From assembly GCA_001778455.1 (NCBI GenBank), contig MFGX01000088.1:9087-21050 (forward strand): a stretch of DNA of 11,964 bases. Reading direction: 5' to 3'. The position numbers were made by a program, and so were the translations under genes. Under the pieces are notes generated by a model, which did no database searches, was not told the origin of the DNA, and was given only the letters and a program-made list of their open reading frames with translations. Of the stretch, positions 6,262-11,964 are shown one piece after another (position 1 is the first letter of the stretch; each line of letters begins with the position of its first letter). The DNA is from Candidatus Fraserbacteria bacterium RBG_16_55_9 (lineage in GTDB: Bacteria > Bipolaricaulota > Bipolaricaulia > RBG-16-55-9).

Positions 6262-6703
6262 CCCAAAGGGAGAGCACCTAGAAGAGTTTCAGTTTCTCTT
6301 CAGCGGGCTCCAGCATGCCTCTCTGGTTCACCCTCCGCAGAATATTCTTGAGGAATATGTGAGAGGAATTCGCCCTAAGGGCACAGATTCTCAAGGCTGG
6401 CAGAGCCATGCTGTCTCCGCGCACGTTGGGCTTTGCCCTACCTGCGGACAAAAGGTAGAGAGGCTGCGACATAAACAGCAGACCAGACAGACCATCCATA
6501 CGCTGAGCGAAGCGTGGAGCCGGTTTTGGAGAGGCGCAGCTCGCTGGCGCCGCGCCTATCAATACGTGGGGATCCTCGTGTTCATCACTGGACTTATTGT
6601 AGTCTATTCGTTTATGCGGGGCCCTTCGGGTGGTATCGATCACACTCCCCAAGCACCCGGTGACAGCACCGATTCTTCAGGTGGATTGGCGCGCCTGCGC
6701 TGA
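6239..6703 (+). CDS. Single-span membrane protein with an HxxxCxxC zinc motif (anti-sigma-like), 154 aa
   Basis: The N-terminal 105 residues look cytosolic. They include HVGLCPTCG (H62, C66, C69), the H-x3-C-x2-C arrangement of the ZAS zinc-binding anti-sigma domain, preceded by a helix containing ILEEYVRG. A basic, tryptophan-rich stretch (about 92-107) leads into one hydrophobic span at about 108-126. A short tail of about 28 residues, rich in glycine, serine and proline, would lie outside. ZAS anti-sigma factors commonly have this layout, but no sigma factor gene adjoins it, so the protein could be another zinc-binding membrane sensor or anchor. The ATG lies within the previous gene; AGGAG at 6221-6225 is a rather distant ribosome site. 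Its 3' end overlaps the end of the opposing rsmA by 27 bases. Confidence 0.7.
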   Translation: MSRTPGNDPKGEHLEEFQFLFSGLQHASLVHPPQNILEEYVRGIRPKGTDSQGWQSHAVSAHVGLCPTCGQKVERLRHKQQTRQTIHTLSEAWSRFWRGAARWRRAYQYVGILVFITGLIVVYSFMRGPSGGIDHTPQAPGDSTDSSGGLARLR

Positions 6704-7570
6704 TGAGCGCGCTTTCTCTAGTGCCTGAGCCAGTCGATCAAACTCCTCGATGGTCAATGTCTCGCCACGCCGAGTCCCCTTGATCTTCGCATCCTGCAGG
6801 AGCTGCCGGGTCTGATCTGAAGTGAGCTGAAGCTGGGGAGAAAGCGCCAGCGCTCTTTGAAGTGTCTTTCGCCTGAGCCCAAACCCCGCATGTACCACAG
6901 CTAGAAAACTCTCTTCTGAAGCTTGAAACCTCGGTCTCGTGAGGAAGGCCAACCGGAGGAGCGCGGAGTCAACACCCGGACGGGGGAAGAAGACGTTCTG
7001 CGAGACCCGAGCGATCTGCTCGACATCGCAATAGGCCTGAACGAAGATCCCCAGAGAGCTCGTCTCTCGCGTTCCCGCTGGTGCCAAGAGCTTCTCCGCT
7101 ACTTCTAATTGAACCATCAGCACCGCTTGCCGGAAGAGATCTCGATGAAGAATGAGTTTTTCTAGAAGGGGTGAGGTGATTCCGTAGGGTAGGTTGCCCA
7201 TCGCGATGGTCTTCTCGCCTGCGGTAAGAAGCGCCTTCCAGTCAAGCTGCAGCACGTCGCCGTGGATGATCCGCACGCTGGGGTACTCAGCCAATTGCTC
7301 CTGCAAAATGGGAAGGAGCAAGGGATCGATCTCCACAGCAATTACCTCGCGCGCATGGGGCGCGAGGCGCTGGGTGAGTCCTCCTAAGCCTGCTCCGATC
7401 TCCAACACTCGATCCTCAGGGCATAGATGAGCTGCTTTGACGATCTTTTCTAGAACGTTTTCATCGCAGAGGAAGTTCTGCCCCCAACGCTTGCGAGGCC
7501 GAATCCCTCGTTCGCTGAGGAGCCTACGAACGACGCTGGGTGAGCTGAGTTTCAGGCGAATCATCGACAT
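6677..7570 (-). CDS. rsmA: 16S rRNA (adenine1518/1519-N6)-dimethyltransferase
   Basis: RsmA (KsgA) uses S-adenosylmethionine to dimethylate two adjacent adenines in the 3'-terminal hairpin of 16S rRNA during small-subunit maturation. The 297-residue protein shows the family signatures in order: RKRWGQNFLCD (26-36), motif I LEIGAGLGGLT (56-66), VEID (79-82) for the ribose of AdoMet, GDVLQLDW (104-111) and the catalytic GNLPYGITSPLLEK (125-138). The C-terminal third has FFPRPGVDSALLRL, also typical. Length is normal, with a slightly long charged tail ending SSAQARQST that overlaps the opposing gene. Two starts are possible: ATG at 7570 or, two codons in, at 7564; neither has a strong ribosome site. 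The product S-adenosylhomocysteine is the substrate of the divergently transcribed ahcY next door, a suggestive but generic link. Confidence 0.96.
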   Translation of the reverse strand: MSMIRLKLSSPSVVRRLLSERGIRPRKRWGQNFLCDENVLEKIVKAAHLCPEDRVLEIGAGLGGLTQRLAPHAREVIAVEIDPLLLPILQEQLAEYPSVRIIHGDVLQLDWKALLTAGEKTIAMGNLPYGITSPLLEKLILHRDLFRQAVLMVQLEVAEKLLAPAGTRETSSLGIFVQAYCDVEQIARVSQNVFFPRPGVDSALLRLAFLTRPRFQASEESFLAVVHAGFGLRRKTLQRALALSPQLQLTSDQTRQLLQDAKIKGTRRGETLTIEEFDRLAQALEKARSSAQARQST

Positions 7571-7598
7571 GACAAATCGCTCTCATGCTCTCTATAAT
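7569..7598 (+). promoter_or_regulatory. Sigma70-like promoter of ahcY
   Basis: ATGACA (7569-7574, five of six matches to TTGACA) and a perfect TATAAT (7593-7598) are 18 bases apart. The -35 box overlaps the start of the divergent rsmA. Transcription near 7605 leaves a leader of about 24 bases, too short for an S-adenosylhomocysteine riboswitch. Confidence 0.6.
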
Positions 7599-7628
7599 GA
7601 CGCGTGATTTCAACAAGGAGGAATGGAA

Positions 7629-8876
7629 ATGCCCTCAGAAGTGCGTGATATCAAACTGGCCCCCCAGGGTGAACAGAAGATCCGGTGGGCTGAGCGCCAC
7701 ATGAAACTCTTGAACCGAATCCGGGAGCGATTTTTAGTTGAAAAACCCTTCAAGGGCGTGAGGCTGGGGCTCAGCATTCATTTGGAAGCGAAGACAGCGC
7801 AGTTGGCCCGAGTGCTCCATAGCGGCGGCGCGGAGGTCGCGGTGACTGGCTGCAACCCACTCTCCACCCAAGACGACGTGTCCGCAGCCCTGGCCCAAGA
7901 TGGGCAGATCACCGTCTATGCCTGGCGCAGCTCCACTCCCGAAGAATACGAACATCACTTGTCGCAAGTATTGAAAACACGGCCACAAGCGATTCTGGAT
8001 GACGGGGGTGATCTGGTGGGGTTGCTGCATGGCAAGCTCTCTGAGCTTGCTCCCAGCGTCTGGGGCGGGACCGAAGAGACGACCACGGGCGTAAGGCGCC
8101 TCCGAACACTCGCTCAGCAGAACAAGCTCCGCTTTCCCATGTTCGCGGTCAACGACGCCCAAATGAAATACTTGTTTGACAATCGGTACGGGACAGGTCA
8201 GTCCGTCTGGGACGGGATCATGAGAACCACAAACCTTTCGATCGCGGGCAAGACGGTGGTGGTGGCCGGCTACGGCTGGTGTGGACGCGGAATTGCCATG
8301 CGAGCTCACGGACTGGGAGCCAACGTGGTCATCACAGAGATCGATCCCATTCGAGCCATCGAAGCCGTCATGGATGGCTTTCGAGTGCTGCGCATGGAGC
8401 AAGCTGCGCCTCTCGGGGATATCTTCGTCACGGCCACAGGCGTCCGCGATGTCATCACCGAGAAGCATCTGAAACTGCTGAAAGATGGAGCCATCCTGGC
8501 CAATGCCGGTCACTTTGATGTCGAGATCAGCAAACCAGACCTGAAGAGACTCGCAGTCTCACAGAACGCGATCCGCCCCAACGTGGAAGAATTCACATTG
8601 AGAGATGGCCGCCATCTGTATCTACTGGCAGAAGGGCGACTCGTAAACCTTGCATCCGGCGACGGCCACCCGGTCGAGATCATGGATCTCTCATTCGCCG
8701 TTCAGGCGCTCACTCTGGAATATCTCGTTCGGCACCACGACGAGTTGAAGCCGGGCGTGTATTCCGTCCCCAAGGAGATTGACCAACACGTTGCGCGGAC
8801 AAAGCTCGAGGCATTGGGTATTGCACTCGATGAGCTCAGCTCTGCTCAGCGAGCTTATCTTGAAAAGGCCGGTTAG
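7629..8876 (+). CDS. ahcY: Adenosylhomocysteinase (S-adenosylhomocysteine hydrolase)
   Basis: AhcY reversibly splits S-adenosylhomocysteine into adenosine and homocysteine using tightly bound NAD+, removing the inhibitory by-product of methylation. An ATG at 7623 is only one base from the AGGAGG at 7616-7621, whereas the ATG at 7629 has ideal 7-base spacing; I therefore start at 7629, giving 415 aa. Family motifs are intact: GCNPLSTQDD; LDDGGDL with the catalytic-region Asp near 125; GGTEETTTGV with E150; VNDAQMKYLFDNRYG with K180 and D184; the NAD-binding GYGWCGRG at about 214-221; and ILANAGHFDVEI. The spacing of E150, K180 and D184 matches E156, K186 and D190 of the human enzyme. The protein is shorter than the roughly 465-aa form of many proteobacteria and lacks the C-terminal KPxHYRY tail, as in the shorter archaeal/thermophile-type enzymes. 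It supplies homocysteine to the transsulfuration-type genes downstream. Confidence 0.96.
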   Translation: MPSEVRDIKLAPQGEQKIRWAERHMKLLNRIRERFLVEKPFKGVRLGLSIHLEAKTAQLARVLHSGGAEVAVTGCNPLSTQDDVSAALAQDGQITVYAWRSSTPEEYEHHLSQVLKTRPQAILDDGGDLVGLLHGKLSELAPSVWGGTEETTTGVRRLRTLAQQNKLRFPMFAVNDAQMKYLFDNRYGTGQSVWDGIMRTTNLSIAGKTVVVAGYGWCGRGIAMRAHGLGANVVITEIDPIRAIEAVMDGFRVLRMEQAAPLGDIFVTATGVRDVITEKHLKLLKDGAILANAGHFDVEISKPDLKRLAVSQNAIRPNVEEFTLRDGRHLYLLAEGRLVNLASGDGHPVEIMDLSFAVQALTLEYLVRHHDELKPGVYSVPKEIDQHVARTKLEALGIALDELSSAQRAYLEKAG

Positions 8877-8888
8877 TTCCGGTATATT
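8860..8888 (+). promoter_or_regulatory. Sigma70-like promoter of the rpsI operon
   Basis: TTGAAA (8860-8865) and TATATT (8883-8888) each match consensus at five of six positions with the ideal 17-base spacer. The -35 box lies within the last codons of ahcY. Transcription near 8895 would give a leader of about 18 bases. With no clear terminator downstream, it could drive rpsI through the last gene in the window. Confidence 0.65.
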
Positions 8889-8912
8889 GGGGGATCACAT
8901 TTGGAGGTCTGA

Positions 8913-9362
8913 ATGGTAGAGATGAAGGCAGCAGTCAAGCCGAGGATGCCCAGGAAGGTTCACAATTACATCCATGCCATCGGGCGGCGCAAGGAGTCCG
9001 TTGCCCGAGTCTACCTCGCGAAGGGTGAGGGCCAAGTCGTTGTGAACGGCAGACCGGCGGAAGAGTACTTTCGAGCTGATTCGTACAGCAAGGAGCGCTT
9101 TAAGCAAGTGGCACTCCGCCCATTTACCCTGACGGACACGCTGGGTAAGTATGACGTGAAGGCCAGAATCCGTGGAGGAGGCCCTACCGGGCAGCTGGAA
9201 GCCCTCCGACTGGGAATAGCTCGCGCGCTCTTGGGAGTCAACCCAGAGTTTCGCAAAGTGCTCAAAGGAGAGGGCCTACTCACGCGCGATCCTCGTATGG
9301 TGGAGCGCAAGAAGTACGGCCTCCACAAAGCGCGGCGTGGCCAGCAATTCAGCAAGCGGTAA
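8913..9362 (+). CDS. rpsI: 30S ribosomal protein uS9
   Basis: The 149-residue product is uS9, which binds the 16S rRNA head; its C-terminal tail reaches towards the P-site tRNA. The signatures are clear: [17 protein letters not shown] after the N terminus, [20 protein letters not shown] in the middle, and the basic tail [16 protein letters not shown] ending in the conserved lysine-arginine. It is about 19 residues longer than the 130-aa E. coli protein, from a basic N-terminal extension. GGAGGT at 8903-8908 serves the ATG at 8913; a second ATG at 8922 is less well placed. In most bacteria rplM (uL13) lies immediately upstream, but here ahcY takes that place and rpmE follows after 32 bases. 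Confidence 0.97.
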   Translation: MVEMKAAVKPRMPRKVHNYIHAIGRRKESVARVYLAKGEGQVVVNGRPAEEYFRADSYSKERFKQVALRPFTLTDTLGKYDVKARIRGGGPTGQLEALRLGIARALLGVNPEFRKVLKGEGLLTRDPRMVERKKYGLHKARRGQQFSKR

Positions 9363-9394
9363 CACAGTAGCCCAACGAAGTGAGGTGAGCACGA

Positions 9395-9613
9395 ATGAAA
9401 GCCGGAATTCATCCTGAGATGAAACCTGTGGTGATTCGCTGTAACTGTGGCGCAGAGCTTAAGACCTTTTCGACGGCAGAGAACCTGCATGTGGACATCT
9501 GCTCGAAGTGCCATCCCTTTTACACAGGTGAGGAGAAGTTTCTAGACACCGCAGGGCGAGTGGAACTCTTCCAGCGCAAGTACGCCAAATTCTCTGAGAA
9601 ATCGGCCAAATGA
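9395..9613 (+). CDS. rpmE: 50S ribosomal protein bL31, zinc-binding type
   Basis: The 72-residue protein is bL31, a large-subunit protein that helps bridge the two subunits. It opens MKAGIHPEMKPVVIRCNCGA and contains CSKCHPFYTG, the family signature. C16, C18, C36 and C39 form a complete zinc site, so this is the C+ form rather than the zinc-independent paralog used in zinc starvation. The start ATG is preceded by GAGGTGA at 9382-9388. The TGA stop overlaps the ATG of the next gene (ATGA at 9610-9613), implying translational coupling between a ribosomal protein and a sulfur amino acid enzyme. Confidence 0.97.
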   Translation: MKAGIHPEMKPVVIRCNCGAELKTFSTAENLHVDICSKCHPFYTGEEKFLDTAGRVELFQRKYAKFSEKSAK

Positions 9614-10737
9614 AGCTCCACTTCGAGACTCAAGCCATCCATGTGGGCAGTGACTCCGACGCCGCCACGGGAGCTGTCATCCCTCCGATCTACGCCACGT
9701 CTACCTATGAGCAAGAAGCTCCTGGGGTACACAAGGGCTTCGATTACAGCCGCGCAGACAACCCCACGCGCCAACGACTGGAACATGCACTGGCTGCACT
9801 TGAAGGCGCAGAATATGCGATCACATTTGCCTCCGGCGTGGCAGCCACTTCCGCTGTGGTAACTCTGCTTAAACCCAAAGATCACGTGCTCGCAGGCGAC
9901 GACACATACGGCGGCACTTACCGACTCTTTGAGCAGATCTATAGAAAATACGGCCTTGAGTTCAGCTATGTCGACACAAGCTGTCTCGATAGCGTCTCTA
10001 TCCAAAAGAATACCAAGATGATCTGGATTGAGTCACCGACCAACCCTCTTATGAAGATCACGGACATTGCTGGGGTGGCCAAGCGAAAGAAGGGCGCCCT
10101 TCTCGTTGTAGACAACACGTTTGCCTCGCCCTATCTACAGCGACCCCTGGAGCTAGGCGCAGATCTTGCCATGCACAGCACCACGAAATATCTGGGAGGG
10201 CACAGCGATCTGATCGGCGGAGCCCTGATGACCAATGACAAAGCGATTTACGAGGAGCTGAAATTCATTCAGAAGGCCGTGGGTGCCATCCCCTCTCCCT
10301 TTGATTGTTTCTTGGTCCATCGAGGCATCAAGACTTTGGCCGTGCGCATGAAGGCCCACTCGGAGAACGCTCAGAGAATTGCAGAGTTCTTAAGTGAATC
10401 CCCTAAGGTGAAGAACGTCTATTACCCTGGGCTTCCCTCTCACCCACAGCATGAAGTCGCGCGCCGCCAGATGCGGGCATTTTCGGGCATGCTTTCGTTT
10501 GAACTTAAGGCAGATGCAACTCGCTTTCTTAGGAACTTGAAAGTGATCGTGCTCGCGGAGAGCTTGGGCGGCATCGAATCGCTCATCAATCATCCGGCAA
10601 TTATGACCCACGCATCTCTCCCCGCCGAAGAGCGGACCCGCCGAGGAATCGGGGACAACCTCCTTCGATTGTCTGTTGGCATCGAGCACCCGGACGATCT
10701 CATTGCCGACTTAGAGAATGCGCTTTCCGCAATCTGA
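9610..10737 (+). CDS. Cystathionine gamma-lyase / gamma-synthase family PLP enzyme
   Basis: The 375-residue protein belongs to the Cys/Met-metabolism PLP family. K193 in HSTTKYLGGHSD would carry pyridoxal phosphate. FDYSRADNPTR (Y46, R48) contributes to the neighbouring subunit's cofactor site, DDTYGGTYR holds the stacking Y100, VVDNTFASP holds D168, and the C-terminal LAESLGGIESLINHPAIMTH is typical of cystathionine enzymes. Lyase and synthase share all these residues, so sequence alone does not decide. I favour cystathionine gamma-lyase (cystathionine to cysteine, 2-oxobutanoate and ammonia) because a CBS-like gene follows after 12 bases and ahcY lies upstream, which together spell reverse transsulfuration. 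A gamma-synthase acting on an activated homoserine is the main alternative. It should be a cytosolic tetramer. The start overlaps the rpmE stop and has only a weak ribosome site of its own, consistent with coupling. Confidence 0.9.
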   Translation: MKLHFETQAIHVGSDSDAATGAVIPPIYATSTYEQEAPGVHKGFDYSRADNPTRQRLEHALAALEGAEYAITFASGVAATSAVVTLLKPKDHVLAGDDTYGGTYRLFEQIYRKYGLEFSYVDTSCLDSVSIQKNTKMIWIESPTNPLMKITDIAGVAKRKKGALLVVDNTFASPYLQRPLELGADLAMHSTTKYLGGHSDLIGGALMTNDKAIYEELKFIQKAVGAIPSPFDCFLVHRGIKTLAVRMKAHSENAQRIAEFLSESPKVKNVYYPGLPSHPQHEVARRQMRAFSGMLSFELKADATRFLRNLKVIVLAESLGGIESLINHPAIMTHASLPAEERTRRGIGDNLLRLSVGIEHPDDLIADLENALSAI

Positions 10738-10749
10738 AGAGATACTTCA

Positions 10750-11709
10750 ATGAGAATCGCGAAGAACATTCTTGAGCTGATCGGTCAAACCCCGATGGTG
10801 GAGCTCTCCCGAATCAACCCCACCAAGGTACGGATGCTTGCCAAACTAGAATATCTCAATCCTGGCGGCTCTGTAAAAGACCGTGTCGGGGTCAGCATGA
10901 TCGAGCGAGCTGAGCGCGAGGGTAAGCTCAAGCCCGGCATGACCGTTGTCGAGCCGACCTCGGGGAACACAGGCGTTGGGCTCGCACTGGCTTGTATCTT
11001 GAAGGGTTATAAGCTTGTCTGCACCATTCCAGACAAACAGAGTCGTGAGAAGATCGATCTCTTGAAAGCATACGGTGCGGAAGTGATCGTCTGCCCCACG
11101 GCCGTCGAGCCCGATGACCCGCGAAGCTACTACTCGGTAGCCAGGCAGATTGCAGAAGAGCGCAAGGGATTTCTGCCGAATCAATATGAAAACCCTGGCA
11201 ATCCCGAGGCTCATTATGAGACCACGGGACCCGAGATCTGGGAACAGACTCAGGGCCAGATTGAAGCCTTTGTCTGCGGAGTCGGCACCGGCGGGACGAT
11301 CAGTGGCATTGGTCGCTGCCTCAAAGAAAAGGACCCGAGCGTCAAGATCGTGGGCGTGGACCCCGAGGGATCGATGATTTACACAGAATTTTACGCTCAA
11401 CCTCACCATGTGCATCCGTATCTCATCGAGGGTATTGGAGAAGACCTCATCCCAGGGACCCTAAATCTCAAGATCATTGATGAGATCATCCGCGTAAAGG
11501 ACAAAGAATCCTATCTCATGGCTCGTCAGCTCCTCCAGTGCGAGGGGCTTTTCGTTGGATCTTCCGGGGGATCGGCGGTACTGGGAGCGCTTCGATACGC
11601 AGAGAAGATGAAGAAGGGAACGCTCGTGGTGCTTCTACCCGACTCCGGTCGTAACTACGTTGGCAAAGTCTTCTCGGACAGCTGGATGAGGGAGAAGGGA
11701 TTCATCTAA
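10750..11709 (+). CDS. Cystathionine beta-synthase-type enzyme (cysteine synthase family), catalytic domain only
   Basis: The 319-residue protein is a fold-type II PLP enzyme of the CBS/cysteine synthase family. It shows IGQTPMVEL (11-19), the PLP lysine K43 in NPGGSVKDR, the substrate loop TSGNTG (70-75), the phosphate-binding VGTGGTISG and the C-terminal PDSGRNY. Several stretches resemble cystathionine beta-synthase more than CysK or CysM: CPTAVEPDDPRSYYSVA, NPGNPEAHYETTGPEIWEQ, and VGVDPEGS followed by YLIEGIGEDLIP. CBS condenses serine and homocysteine into cystathionine, the substrate of the preceding gene's enzyme if that is a lyase. The regulatory CBS-domain pair and the N-terminal haem segment of the human enzyme are both absent, so no AdoMet activation is expected. 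O-acetylserine sulfhydrylase activity cannot be excluded. AAGAGA lies about 8 bases before the ATG. Confidence 0.9.
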   Translation: MRIAKNILELIGQTPMVELSRINPTKVRMLAKLEYLNPGGSVKDRVGVSMIERAEREGKLKPGMTVVEPTSGNTGVGLALACILKGYKLVCTIPDKQSREKIDLLKAYGAEVIVCPTAVEPDDPRSYYSVARQIAEERKGFLPNQYENPGNPEAHYETTGPEIWEQTQGQIEAFVCGVGTGGTISGIGRCLKEKDPSVKIVGVDPEGSMIYTEFYAQPHHVHPYLIEGIGEDLIPGTLNLKIIDEIIRVKDKESYLMARQLLQCEGLFVGSSGGSAVLGALRYAEKMKKGTLVVLLPDSGRNYVGKVFSDSWMREKGFI

Positions 11710-11730
11710 AGAAGGGAAGGAGGGAAGACA

Positions 11731-11964
11731 ATGAAACGTATCACACGCATCAGTTCGATGCTGGCCCTCTGTTTACTTGTGCTCATTAGCTCTCAGTGGG
11801 TTCTCGCGCAGACGGACGAGACGGCTACAGCGCAGCCAGATCAGTCGGGGCCTCTGTCCAGTGATCTCACACAACCTCTGGGACCGTGGGCGACCATGGC
11901 CTTCGTTTGGATCATCCTCTTGCTCGCGATGGCCTTCGTCATCGCCATGGGCTGGCTGAGCCGC
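11731..11964 (+). CDS. Secreted or membrane protein of unknown family, 3' end missing
   Basis: The frame starts at ATG 11731, preceded by AAGGAGG at 11717-11723, and is open for 78 codons to the right edge. It begins with two positive charges and a hydrophobic core (about residues 9-24), ending WVLAQ, a good signal peptidase I site. A polar stretch rich in threonine, glutamine and proline follows (about 28-50), then a strongly hydrophobic segment (about 52-75) that is probably a membrane span. I do not recognise the family from this fragment. It is 21 bases after the CBS-like gene on the same strand, so it is likely the next cistron of that operon. Confidence 0.75.
   Translation, partial: MKRITRISSMLALCLLVLISSQWVLAQTDETATAQPDQSGPLSSDLTQPLGPWATMAFVWIILLLAMAFVIAMGWLSR

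Noticed and set aside
7599..7628. S-adenosylhomocysteine riboswitch ahead of ahcY
   Set aside because: The predicted leader is only about 24 bases with no stem structure, far too short for the known class.
7734..8513. 259-aa open frame antisense to ahcY
   Set aside because: The opposite strand encodes a fully conserved AhcY; the antisense product resembles no protein and reflects the GC-rich codon pattern.
10846..11415. 189-aa open frame antisense to the CBS-type gene
   Set aside because: It is a shadow of a well-supported enzyme gene and has no ribosome site or recognisable domain.
1..11964. CRISPR arrays, insertion sequences, prophage genes
   Set aside because: No regularly spaced repeats, transposase or integrase motifs, or terminal inverted repeats were seen.

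Overview
The window is bacterial chromosomal DNA, densely coding on both strands. Most genes are moderately GC-rich; a hand count of 9001-9060 gives 65% GC. Bacterial rpsI, rpmE and rsmA, Shine-Dalgarno sites, sigma70-like promoters and a tRNA-Leu without encoded CCA show it is a bacterium, but nothing fixes the phylum. The short AhcY form, calcium-loop repeat protein and unusual gene order fit an uncultivated or deep-branching lineage; that is inference.

Layout. 1-1690, minus strand: a probable operon of a 69-aa unknown protein, a DehI-family haloacid dehalogenase, and a multi-membrane-span protein that runs off the left edge. 1880-4117, plus strand: an AT-richer two-gene cassette (38% GC counted at 1981-2040) encoding a DNA methyltransferase and a PD-(D/E)XK-like nuclease. 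It has its own promoter and a candidate terminator, and is best read as an acquired type II restriction-modification system. 4200-5450: a secreted seven-repeat VCBS/FG-GAP beta-propeller protein. 5482-5679: a two-way terminator, tRNA-Leu(CAA) on the minus strand, and its promoter. 5691-6703, plus strand: two overlapping unrecognised genes. The second encodes a membrane protein with an HxxxCxxC zinc motif like that of ZAS anti-sigma factors; the first is preceded by two mutually exclusive hairpins, one of which would hide its ribosome binding site. 6677-7570, minus strand: rsmA.

7569-11964, plus strand: ahcY, then rpsI, rpmE, a cystathionine gamma-synthase/lyase-type enzyme, a cystathionine beta-synthase-type enzyme and the start of a secreted or membrane protein. 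AhcY makes homocysteine from S-adenosylhomocysteine, the CBS-like enzyme would join it to serine, and the CGL-like enzyme would release cysteine. Together they would form a methylation-cycle plus reverse transsulfuration module. It is unusual that two ribosomal protein genes sit inside it, with the rpmE stop overlapping the next start by four bases. No gene-free stretch exceeds about 240 bases. I saw no CRISPR array, insertion sequence or phage gene. The least explained parts are the 5691-6703 gene pair with its leader, and the ribosomal/sulfur operon.
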